Positions 46,977-57,425 of a DNA stretch of 64,000 nucleotides are shown piece by piece. The first letter of the stretch is position 1; the number at the start of each line of letters is the position of its first letter. A program made the translations under genes and the position numbers. The DNA lies in assembly GCF_011075055.1 (NCBI RefSeq), contig NC_058137.1:9967463-10031462 (forward strand), read 5' to 3'. The DNA is from Mangifera indica. Lineage: Eukaryota; Streptophyta; Magnoliopsida; Sapindales; Anacardiaceae. The notes under the pieces were generated by a model. That model was not told the DNA's origin. It searched no databases and saw only the letters and a list, made by a program, of their open reading frames with translations.

Positions 46977-48434
46977 GTGGATCAATTGGCCACACATAAT
47001 AAGATGCTTGAAGTACAATTGGGCCAACAAGCAAGTACTTCCAATTCTAGGGAAATAGGAAAGCTATCTAGCCAACCTCAAAATCTAAGGGAGCATTGTA
47101 AGGCAATTGTCACCAGGAGTGGTAAACAATTAGGTGAACCTATAAGCAAGGTTGAAAATGAGCTTGATGAGCAAAAGGACATTGAAAAGTCTAGTGAAGA
47201 AGATACATTGGAGAAAAAGGTTGAGGGAAATATCCAAGAAGCCCTTGAAAAGCAAGTTCCATCCAAAACATATTCAACACCTTTGCCTTTTCCTCATAGG
47301 TTCCAAAAGGCAAAGCTTGATCAACAGTTTGGAAAGTTTTTAGATGTTTTCAAGCAGATACATCTCAATGTTCCTTTTATGGAGGCTATAACTCAAATGT
47401 CGACGTATGCCAAGTTTCTCAAAGATATCCTCTCAAATAAAATGAAACTTGAAGAATTTGAAATGGTGGCTCTCTTAAAAGAATGCAGTGCCATTTTACA
47501 AAATAAGCTGCCACAAAAGTTTAAGGATCCAGGGAGGTTTTCTATCCTTTGTGTAGTTGGTAAAGAATCTTTCGAAAAAGCTTTATGTGATCTTGGTGCA
47601 AGTATAAGTCTAATGCCTTTATCTATTTGCAGGAGATTGGAGCTTGGAGAATTAAAACCTACAACAGTGACCCTGCAATTGGCAGATAGATCCATAAAGT
47701 ATCCTATTGAGATAATGGAAAATGTGCCAATTAAAGTTGGAAAATTTTATATCCCCGTAGACTTTGTGGTTTTGGAAATGGAAAAGAATATTCAAGTTCC
47801 TCTTATTCTGGGAAGACCATTTTTAGCCATAGCAGGAGCAATCATTGACATTAAAAATGGAAAACTCACTTTTGAGATTGGAGATGAGAAAGTAGAGTTC
47901 AATGTTTTTCAAATGTCAAAGCAACCTAATATTGTGAATTCTTGTTGTAGGGTTGACATTATTGATGATTGCGTGAAAGAAGTCTTTATCAAGAAATACC
48001 CTGAGGATCCACTCGAGTCGTGTATTATTCATGGAGCTTCAGTCAAAGATGAAAATATGGAAATTACAGTCTATGCTCAACTTATGGAAGTAAATCCTAA
48101 GGTTGCTCCCATTTTGAATTTCAAGTATGAAGAACTTGAGACAGGTAACCATTCTCTTCTTTCTCTTAAAACGGAAGATGCACCTAAGGTAGATTCTAAA
48201 CCACTTCCTGCTAATTTGAGGTATGCTTTTCTTGGCCCTAATTCTACTTATCTTGTGATTATAAATGTTGAATTAAATGATGAACAAGAAGATAAGTTGT
48301 TTAGGGAACTTAGAGCATATAGAAAAATCATTGGTTAAAACATTCATGATATCAAGGGAATAAGCCCTACCATTTGTATGCATCGCATCCATATGCTTGA
48401 TGATTTCAAACCTACCATTGAACATAAAAGAAAA
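46977..48434 (+). pseudogene. Gypsy F protease and start of RT (truncated)
   Basis: The open frame (46977-48338, 453 codons) covers a basic/acidic linker (KAIVTRSGKQLGEP near 47101) and the aspartic protease: ALCDLGASISLMPLSICRRL near 47580, with DLGA in the active site as is usual for this clade, and PLILGRPFLAIAGAIIDIKN near 47800 as the flap-side motif. It then enters the pre-RT segment (NLRYAFLGPNSTYLVII). A TAA at 48336-48338 replaces a codon, after which the frame reads on as NIHDIKGISPTICMHRIHML to 48434, where the element is cut. Confidence 0.88.
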
Positions 48435-49396
48435 TGACATTTAAGGGATTAATCTAATTGTTTAGTAATATTTTTGTATCAATTTAGAGTAGAACAACAT
48501 CTTTTAAGGATGTAACTAAGAAGTATCATGAGTAACACACTTGTCAACATCGTAAATTATCAAAATATTGATTATCTTAGTGGTTTTCTCTTTAGATGAG
48601 AGAATGAAATTTAAAAAAAAAAAAAAACTATTTGTAAATCTATAGATGCATTTATAGAAACCAACTATGATGTTCGATAGTCACATCATGATATATAACA
48701 CGATGGTGGTTTACATGAAGTGGAGCCACATGGTTAAGTGGAACATTATGATGATGATTTATTAGGGGTTTAAAATGTTGGCTTCAATCCAAGAAATTGA
48801 TAATGATGACTTGATAGATTTGCATGATGTCAATGTATTAGATAGTATGGACGAATGGGTATGCAGTAATAACAAAATAGTTTTGAATTGAGGTTGCTCT
48901 GATCATGGAGACAAAGGATATTAATCATGTTAATTAAGAGTAAAAATGCTAACTCTCCTAATTTGAATGTAACATTGCATCTATGATCTTATAAATATGA
49001 AAAATCTATTTAAAAGAGAAGAAAAGAGGTAAAAACATAGACTGAGCTACCTTAGAAAGTAATTCTATATTTTTTTCAATAAATATCAATTAATACCTAT
49101 ATTATGAATGTAGACATTTTAATCATCGATGAGCCACGTAAAATACCTCTTATTTTATCTCCCTTTCTTCATAATTCCACTTTTATCATAATATATTGTA
49201 ATATATACATTAGATTTTTTTCATATTCTAAGCGCTATTACTTTAGCTTAAGCCTATTTGCACAAGGGTTAAAATTAATAAAACTATATGTACAAATAAT
49301 GTACATAATTTTATATATAAATGATGACATGTCTTTATATAATTGACTAATTTTAAATTGAAGAAAAAATAACTATTAATCACATTATGATATATC

Positions 49397-50201
49397 CAAG
49401 GTTTTCAAAACCGGACCGGGATAAAAACCGTTTTAAGTATTGGTTTCGATCGGATCGGTTGAACCGTTTTAACCGATCGAATGAACCGGTCGAATTACAA
49501 TTTAGTCATAAATGAGAAGTCGGTTGAACGATTACGGCTCTGTTGAACGACTTACCAAAAAGAGGGAAAGGCAGTTAAGTAGCTTTCACATTGTCGACTG
49601 AACCGTTTTAAGACTTTGTTTTAGTTTCTTTTACAGGATGAGGAATAACTGGTTTCTGTGGCCTGGATTACACTTCAAACTTCTGTTGTTAACTCAGTAA
49701 TTGACAGAATAAATGAGAAGTCGCTAGTCACAGCAGCAACAGAAATCGCCGTCGTCAGCCAACGTCTAAGCCTGGGAAGTCGCCGTGAAACTTGCAAATA
49801 TAGCCGTGAAGTGAAACTGCTGCCTTGTAAGCCTGCAAACTGACACCCCTCGGTGGCAGCGTCATCGTCGACAGCCGTATTTAAACCGTCATCGGCAAGG
49901 AATAGGAAATTTGTCGGAGGAAGTCGTCGGTTGCAGCAACTGAGGACTACGTCTGCGTGCACTGCAAGGAAGAGGAAAAAAGAAAAACAGTGTCTTACGC
50001 AGAAAGCTTTATATGCAGCCTTGAACCGGTTCCTGCATGGACCGGGTTAGACCGCGGTTCGGGAGAGAACCGGTGGTTCAACCGCGGTCCAATCCGATTT
50101 CTATTTCAAAACGGTTTTGCCTTCAACAGGACCCGACTACAGTACCGGTTCACGGACCAACCGGTTCGACCGGCCGGTCCGGTTCGGTTTTTAAAACCTT
50201 G
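49397..50201. mobile_element. Non-autonomous hAT element, 805 bp
   Basis: Terminal inverted repeats are CAAGGTTTTCAAAACCGGAC on the left and, read as complement, CAAGGTTTTAAAAACCGAAC on the right. The 8-bp target-site duplication GATATATC is at 49389-49396 and 50202-50209, the length expected for hAT. The empty site with a single GATATATC is at 3778-3785 in copy 1. Several GGTT(c/g)(a/g)ACCG-type words cluster under both ends. The centre (49640-50040) is GC-richer than its surroundings. Frames across it (for example 49658-49843) are short and have no transposase motifs. Confidence 0.93.
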
Positions 50202-50307
50202 GATATATCATTATTTATATATAAAAATGTTATATTATTTGTACACGTAGGTTAAAATTGCCAATTATAAGAAGTCGCAACAATAAAAGATAATTTTCAA
50301 GTCGGAA

Positions 50308-50680
50308 CTTCCGCAGAAAGCTGTTAATATACCTTTAGTCAACACATGACAAACACGGTAGTCAGTCTAAGTCATTCAAGCCAAAGTAGCCGAAGGCTAA
50401 TGGAACTTCGTTGAAGATTAAATAGTATTCCATGCTGCTACGCAACAAAATTAAGTAAAATCAACGAAACTATAGATGCTTATAAAAAAGGGAACGAACT
50501 TCCACAGAAAGTGGCAGCTGTTAATATGCCTCTAGTCAACACATGACAAACACGGTATTCCATGTACCCAAAGGCTAATGGAACTTCGTTGAAGATTACA
50601 TAGTATTCCATGCTGCTACGCAACAAAATTAAGAAAAATCAATGAAGATATAGATGCTTATAAACAAGGGAACGAAACTT
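50308..50680 (+). repeat. Two-unit tandem repeat upstream of gene copy 2
   Basis: Units 50308-50498 and 50499-50680 correspond to 3887-4244 in copy 1. Both units retain the 'gtcaacacatgacaaacacg' word that copy 1's first unit lost. Confidence 0.78.
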
Positions 50681-50826
50681 CATTTCATCAAGAGAAGTTC
50701 TCACTTGATTAGTCTACGTACGGTAAAGTAAAAAAACTAGTTTTTAATGTATACGAACGTAACTTCAAGATCCAAATACAAAAACAAAGAAATGAAAAGG
50801 TTAAATTTATAAACTGACGGGCCCAA

Positions 50827-51179
50827 GTTAACCTCACCTATCTCTTATGATTCAGAGTTTTCATAATTTTAGGGATGCAGGACATCTTCCGGGAAAAACA
50901 GAGATGAACACAATAAAATAGAACAACGCTAGGCAACTTCTGGGAAAAACAGATGAAATAGAAATAAAGTTTAATTTCATTGAAAGCGCGGCAGGTAAAT
51001 TAATCGGAAGTTGTGAAGCTTCATAAAAATTCCAGAGAAATTGCTATATAAGAAGAAAAAAAGATGTTATGTTCCAATTAATCAATGCCTTTGATTTCAT
51101 TTCATTAAGTGAACATTTCAAATCTCTCGTTGTTCTAGCTTTGTTATATTTTGTTCTTTAAGAGAGAAGACAAATACAG
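50827..51179 (+). promoter_or_regulatory. Promoter and leader of the ankyrin/AAA gene
   Basis: This is the stretch deleted from copy 1. A TATA-like TATATAAG lies at 51045-51052, 128 bases before the ATG, in reasonable position for a start site near 51080. Upstream a doubled word 'ctt(c)cgggaaaaacaga' occurs at 50886 and 50938 (imperfect pair). The leader 51090-51179 is AT-rich and ends 'acaaatacagATGGAG'. The promoter assignment is inferred from position only. Confidence 0.5.
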
Positions 51180-53352
51180 ATGGAGAATCATCAGAGTACA
51201 GAATCATCGGCATCTGACAAACATACAACCATTCATGATTGTGCTGAGTCAGGGGATATTGATGCGTTTCAGAAGCTCCTTCAAGATAACCCGTCTCTTC
51301 TCAATGAAAAAAATGCAATTGTAAGACTAGTTTTTTTATTATTTTTTAATTAATATATATATCCACTTGAAAGCATTAGATTTTTCAGTTGGTTCTTAAG
51401 AAGTTTTCAAAGTGGAAGTAGAAAAAGGGTTTTGGATAATTTAAGAAGGGAAGAAAAATTAAGTTTCTCTGCAGATTAATTAATCCAAGTACAATAAGAT
51501 GAGTGTGTTCACCATCCAATTTATGAATTAATTTTGGGTTAAGTGCAGATGTTGGAGACACCCCTTCATCTTTCTGCTGGTACCAACAAGACAGATATAG
51601 TGAAATTTCTGCTTGAGTGGAAAGGAGATGATAAAGTTGACTTGGAAGCGAAAAATATGGTATGTGTTCTACAATAAAGTTGATATGGAAGCGAAAAAAT
51701 GCTAGTAAAAAAAAAAAATCTGTTGTATAGTTTGCGTTTTTGATCTGTTGAGTTTTGCAGTATGGAGAAACTCCATTGCATGTAGCAGCCAAGAATGGGT
51801 GCAACGAAGCTGCAAAATTACTTCTTTCTCATGGTGCTCCTGTTGAAGCCAAAACTAAGGTGCTTTATACATATTTGAACATTATATTCTCGTTCAGAAA
51901 TGCTTCTCTTGAAAAATGTGAGAGTGATATATTTTTCTTCATTTTTTCCACCATTTTTAAATGCAGTATGGAGTGACGCCATTAATGCTTTCTGTTTTAC
52001 ATTCAATTCGAGCTGAAGACTGTTCAATTGTCGAGACATTGCTCGAGCACAAAGCCGATTGTGATGCTACAGATGATGTATGCATTTTATATTCTAAAAT
52101 AATTATTTTTTTTCTTGCTAGGTAGCAGAAATTGAAGTAACTTTGAATGCAGGAGGACATGAATCCTATAGATTATGTTTCAAAAATCCAAGGTAATGGG
52201 AAGTTGCTTGATTTAATACTCCCTCGTCAACAAGAGGAACGACAGAAGAAGTTACAAGAAGCATGTAGCAAGCAAAAAGAAAAGATGGATGCCCTCCAAA
52301 AAGAGCTGTCAAATATTGTGGGTATGGATGAACTCAAGACGCAACTTCGAAAATGGGCAAAGGGCATCCTTTTGAATGACAGGCGCAGGGCCATTGGATT
52401 GAAAATCGGCACTGCTGGAAGACTTCCTCACATGGCATTTCTAGGAAATCCAGGAACGGGTAAAATTGGAACCATAAACCCTAAACCAAATATGTTTGTT
52501 TAATTAAATAATTTTTTTCATAATTGACAGGTAAGACTATGGTGGCTCGAATCCTTGGTAGACTACTCCATAGTGTGGGAGTTTTGGAAACCGATAAAGT
52601 AAAAGAAGTTCAAAGGACAGATTTAATTGGTCAATATATTGGTCATACTGGACCAAAGACTAGGAGTAAGGTAGAACAATTTGCTTTGCATATCATATGT
52701 TAACATTGGAAGAAATTCATTCATTAAAAACTCTATATAATTTGATGGACTTGTATTCTTTGTTTACCTTAGATTTTATGTTTTATTTTGACAAAAAATT
52801 AGTTAATTTTATTCTCAGATCAAAGAAGCCGAAGGAGGCATTCTTTTTGTAGATGAAGCATATCGACTAATACCTGAGGAGAGAAGTGGCCGTGATTATG
52901 GGTTAGAAGCCTTAGAAGAGATAATGTCTTGCATGGACGATGGAAAAGTTTTAGTCATATTTGCTGGCTATAATGAAGCAATGAATCGTGTAATATCTTC
53001 TAATGAAGGTTTCAGCAGAAGAGTTACTAACCTTTTTAATTTCAAAGATCTGAGCTGTGAAGAATTAGCTAATGTTCTCCATACCAAGATGAAAAATCAG
53101 CCGAAGGATAGCTTGTTGTATGGATTTAAATTGCATTCAGATTGTACTGTGGACGCCATTGCAGAGTTAATAAAGACAGAGACAATAAAAACACAGCGTA
53201 TGAAGATGAATGGAGGTTTGGTGGATATAATGTTAAATAATGCCAAGGGGAATTTGGATCTTAGGCTTAGTGATGATTGTGCAGAGAGGGATGAATTGCT
53301 TACTATCAAATTAGAGGATTTTGAAGCGGCCATGGAGTTTATACCCGAATAA
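51180..53352 (+). CDS. Ankyrin-repeat and AAA+ ATPase protein (intact copy)
   Basis: Seven exons can be joined in frame: 51180-51320, 51549-51659, 51761-51859, 51967-52077, 52153-52459, 52531-52670 and 52819-53352 (1443 bases, 480 aa). All introns have GT-AG ends. Residues about 15-150 hold ankyrin repeats (TPLHLSAGTN at 52, TPLHVAAKNGCNEAAKLLLS at 88, TPLMLSVL at 121). Residues 179-207 are a charged, coiled-coil-like linker. A CbbX/CfxQ-type AAA+ domain follows: Walker A GNPGTGKT (252-259), Walker B ILFVDEA (311-317), sensor-1 VIFAGYN (near 349-355) and an Arg-rich FSRRV (368-372) as likely arginine finger. The phase-1 intron 5 splits the Gly codon of Walker A. Length and order agree with the plant AAA/ankyrin family as I remember it (Arabidopsis At3g24530, about 481 aa). 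The AAA part is expected to hydrolyse ATP and remodel a protein partner, but the plant protein's substrate is not known to me. No signal peptide or membrane segment is visible. The start is chosen because it is the first ATG after the TATA-like box and gives the family's usual N-terminal spacing. Transcript data are not available here. Confidence 0.92.
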
Positions 53353-54966
53353 ATGTTTGGCTTTATGCCTTTTTGAATATTTGAGCGTTGGGAAATTTTA
53401 ATTTGTATTTGCAGTAAGTATTATAAGAATTTTAAATAATGAAATTAATTTTTACACTTTCCTTGTCATTCCTCTCTTTACTACTTACTAGTATTTCACT
53501 TTGATTAACTAGTTCTGAATACCCTCACGATGAGCTACTCTTTACAACTAGTTCTGAATACCCTTAAATGAAATTTTTTTAATGATAAAATACAACCTGT
53601 CATGTGCGTCTCTGTGTTTATCAAAAATGATGGTTCATGTTAATAATTGAGGACACTCACTCCTAGTATTTTCCCAAAACATGGACAAGTGAATTGTGTC
53701 ACCAGCCATGCAAGAAAATGAGGTGGAGTATACGTCACCACCGCCGACCTAAGAACCGTCATGAAACCTGGCACAGGTTCTCAGGATAGTATATGTCTAA
53801 AATACCACTTGCTTTGGCCGCCAACGCCAAGACAACAAGAGTTGGTAGTAGACTTATTTTGGTGTCCTTTAAGTTTGTCTTCTACGGAAAGATAGTAATG
53901 CCACTTTGATGTAAAAAAATTTAAGTAGGTCATTTATGATTTTCAGAATGTAATGAAGTTTGGAACCACTAGCACTTTTTTGTGATCAATGAAGAATGAT
54001 AATAATATTGGAATCTGTGAAAGATTCATAAGAACATGACTGATAAGTTAATTAATAAGAACAAAATTAGCCAGGTAATCATATTATAAAATAAAATAAA
54101 AAATAGCAAAATAATTTTTTATATATGAATTGTAATGAACTGGTAGCGGTGGAAAATGGATGGAGGGTGGGTGGAGGAGAGTGGCAAATTAAATTTTTAA
54201 AGAAAGAAAGAAAGATTAATGGATGGTTTTGGATCAGTTTATGGATTTCTGTAAATACTTTAAGTAAAATAGTCCAAATTACTCTTACCTAAGCCTAATG
54301 AATTGGTAATGAGAGTTTACAAATTTTTTGGGCGGTTATCTTTCGTAAATGCGGACAAATGTGAAAACAATAAAATAGAGGAAGGCAAGACAACTTGTCG
54401 GGAAAAAGAATTAAGTAGCAGTCAATAGCGAATATATGTACAAAGGCCGCGGATTCTGCCCTGAATATTGTCAGGAAAGTTGACCAAAAATAGGAATGAA
54501 TAATTTAGAAAGAAAGACTTTTAGGGCAAATGAAAAGGAGGGTTGCTTTTGGCTCAACTTTTCTATCACTTAAATTTTCAGGAAAGCAATTCACTTGGAT
54601 ATTTTCAAAGAACATTGACTAAAAATAGTGGTGAATAAAAGTCACATTTAGATTTATTTCACTATATATCACACAGTTTTTAATCTGATTAGCGAATATT
54701 CCTCAAGAATCACTTTTTTCTTTTTTTTTAAATGAATTAAACTTTAATATTTAACTTAATTTATAATATTTATTTATTTTTATTAGTAAACTAGTGTTAT
54801 AAACTCTTTGATGACATGTACGTATTTATGTACATCACATAAATTAAAATATACTTGCATAGTTATTAGATGAACCACCCAACAAAAGATTCTCCAATTA
54901 TTATTATATATAGTTATAAAAGAAATGGCATATAGTAAGTTGTTTCAACAAATTTTCATATATGAT
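53353..54966. other. 3' flank of the gene and spacer to B2
   Basis: To 54634 it matches the flank of copy 1 (14563-15912). A polyadenylation-like 'aaataatgaaatt' lies near 53433. Then about 330 bp (54635-54966) are present only here; copy 1 lost them with the start of B1. No gene is seen. The last five bases, ATGAT, are the target-site copy of B2. Confidence 0.7.
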
Positions 54967-55203
54967 TGTCGGTACAAGATGTAAAATGTCAAGGCCAAAG
55001 ATGTAAATTCCCATTGGTGTACACGTGGCTTGTATTTGCTTGATACGTGTACATGTAAACTTAACTTAAAGTGGCTAACTTTAAATTGATAAAAAATACA
55101 AAAAATCTACGTAATAGGTTCTTCTCTTGCTCATCGATTTTCATCTCAAAACATTTTTCTCAGTTCTTTATTTTTTTTTATATGGCCTTCGCAATCATGT
55201 TTA
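54967..55203 (+). repeat. 5' LTR of B2
   Basis: 237 bp, TGTCGGTACAAG to ATGTTTA (the usual final CA is TA here). It pairs with 26883-27121. Confidence 0.85.
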
Positions 55204-55216
55204 TGGTATTAGAGTC
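55204..55216 (+). promoter_or_regulatory. Primer binding site of B2
   Basis: TGGTATTAGAGTC abuts the LTR. It is similar to the copia A site and again fits an initiator-methionine tRNA primer with substitutions. Confidence 0.75.
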
Positions 55217-57425
55217 ATTCGACAAGTGTCTATGATGGAAAATATTTAAGTACCTATGTTTTATTCTTCCTTTGGTCTCGAGAAAGGTGTGGATTCTATG
55301 ATTATCTTTACAACCCTAACTCACAAAAAAGCTCTGCTTCTCTGTCAATCTCCTCATCAGGTCTATGAACCATCTCACCAAAGTTGTCTAAATCAAATTA
55401 CTGGTTTTAGAAATATCAAGTGTTGTCCAATGTCGCAAACCATGATCTTAAGGAGCATCTCATTGGAGTATTACCACAACCTGCTCCATTCATTCATGTG
55501 AGGTTTGAAGATCTTGCCTTTTCAACAATAATGGTAAAAAAATGTTAATCCTAAGTATGTTCTTTGAAAAAACATTGATAAGATGTTGCCTTGTTGGCTT
55601 ATTGCATCAATTTGAGAGGAAATCTTTCTTGTTGTGTCTAAGTGTCACTTTGCAATTGAGATTTCGAATTTTTTAGAAAGAATTTGTTAATGCCTCAAAA
55701 ACTCAAATTTTACACATTGGAAACCTATTGCAAGCAACCAAGATGTCCCAAAGATGAAAGGGTATGCAGAGACTCTAGAGTCAATAGGTTATCATGTTAG
55801 TGACTTAGAGCTTATCAACCATATTTTTTATGGCTTAAGAACTGAATATGATGCAGTGGTGGCTAGTTTGATCACTAGGATAAAATCTAGTTTTGAAACT
55901 CTTAGTCTTCAAGATGGCATGTACACTTTGCAAAAGCATGAATTGGGATTAGGGAAAGTCAACACTAGTCTAAGCTCTAATATAGCTTTTGAGTTTCACA
56001 ATGCAGTGGTTAACACAACTAGTCTGATTAATCCATATCATCAGTCTCTTAGTAGTTATTCTGGTGAGCATCTAAGTCAACCTACTGTAAGTTCAACTTA
56101 TGGACAATGAATCTACTACTCTAATACCACCACAAAATCAATTTGGGTCCACTTTTTAGCCTAAACCACAAAACTTAGCAAACCATCCCATGCATCAGCC
56201 TAGTTATCATTATAGTCATTCACCTATCATCAATAGAGGAAACGATAGGGGCAAATTTTCTAGGAGAGGTAGAATAGCCTACCAAGTGTGCAATAAGATT
56301 GGTCATACAGTTGTGCACGTTATTATAGATTTAACATCAACTACAATAATCCTGCCATCATACTACAATCCCTCATTAGTTCACCCACTACATTTAACTT
56401 TTTTTAGCCAACTCCAAGTTCCAGGCAATCACTCAACCTATACCAAGCCAATTCCTATCAATCACACATTGATCCAAACCTTACATACTCTCCTAGATGT
56501 CCTTTTCAAAAATACAACCCCTACAACACCTCATCCACATCAATCCAATTCCAACTACATTTCTATTGCTTCTCAAAATCATTCTTACCTTTCTAGCAAT
56601 AATCATTAGGTTTATTATACACAGAATACCGTACAGTCACTTTTCACAACTCAATTAACCAATCTTCCCATTGTTCAAGACTACTCTTGGTACATGGATT
56701 TAGGTGCAACTGGTCATGTAACTCATGACATATCTTAGCTAACTACAATAGCCAACTACAAAGGGAATGATCAATTTTAGGTTGGTAATAGGAATTCTTT
56801 AAATATTACTCAAGTTGGTCAAGTCCTTATCCTTAGTCAGTTTCATTGTAAAGCTATTTACCTCAAAAATGTATTTTGTGTTTCTCATATAATCAAAAAC
56901 TTGCTTAGTATTTCAAAAATTACAAAAGATAATCAAATTATTGTTGAGTTTTATGCTAATTAGTGTGTTGTTAAGGACAAACTTACTCAGACAATTCTAC
57001 TACGAGGACACCATAAGGATGGTCTATATTAGCTCAACATTCCCACCTATACAAAGTCTTAGTCCTACCTCAAAGATATCTCAACCCATTTATGCCCAAA
57101 AACATCTATTGCTTAACATATTATGCACCAGTCATTATTTCAAGCTCTGTCTTTGGTGATTCTAATAATTCTAATTTTGCTTATGCTAATACTAAGTTGC
57201 TTTTGACTCTTCAATTATGAACATTGTGCAAGATTTTGAATCGTTACCTTTTTCCAACAAAAATAATAAAATCAAATCTTTTGTTATATCCAAAAGTGAT
57301 ATTGATGTGTGGTATAATAAATTGGGTCACCCAAATGCAAAATTTTGTCACAAATCCTTAAATCTATTGATATTGCTTTTAATTCTAATTGTCATATTTC
57401 CTTTTGCCATGCATGCCAATTAGGC
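55217..57425 (+). pseudogene. B2 gag, protease and pre-integrase region (broken)
   Basis: Gag pieces include the frame 55754-56110 (MKGYAETLESIGYHVSDLEL, LQKHELGLGK near its middle) and a zinc-knuckle-like CNKIGHTVVH near 56289 that lacks its last Cys spacing. The protease box reads WYMDLGATGHVTHD near 56688-56730, with the Ser of DSG changed to Leu and the following Asp to Gly, so it would be inactive. The LLSISKITKDNQI segment (about 56900) and VWYNKLGHPNAK (57310) follow. It ends CHACQLG at the D insertion. Many stops. Confidence 0.85.

Larger units (their letters stand above)
44279..48434 (+). mobile_element. Gypsy element F (Athila/Tat type), 3'-truncated
   Basis: It has an LTR at about 44279-45555, a primer-site region typical of this group (45562-45583), gag (45705 onward), protease (about 47560-47900) and the very start of the reverse transcriptase region. 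It is cut at 48434, where duplication copy 2 begins. Frames are much better preserved than in the copia elements, so it is younger or has been under less decay. No 3' LTR is present. Confidence 0.88.
48435..54634 (+). repeat. Segmental duplication, copy 2 (left part)
   Basis: It aligns with 2815-15912 as described there, in the same orientation and about 45.6 kb downstream. It is the more complete copy over the gene but carries the hAT insertion. The left edge abuts the truncated gypsy F without a recognisable target site. Homology resumes in B2 from 54967. Confidence 0.9.
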
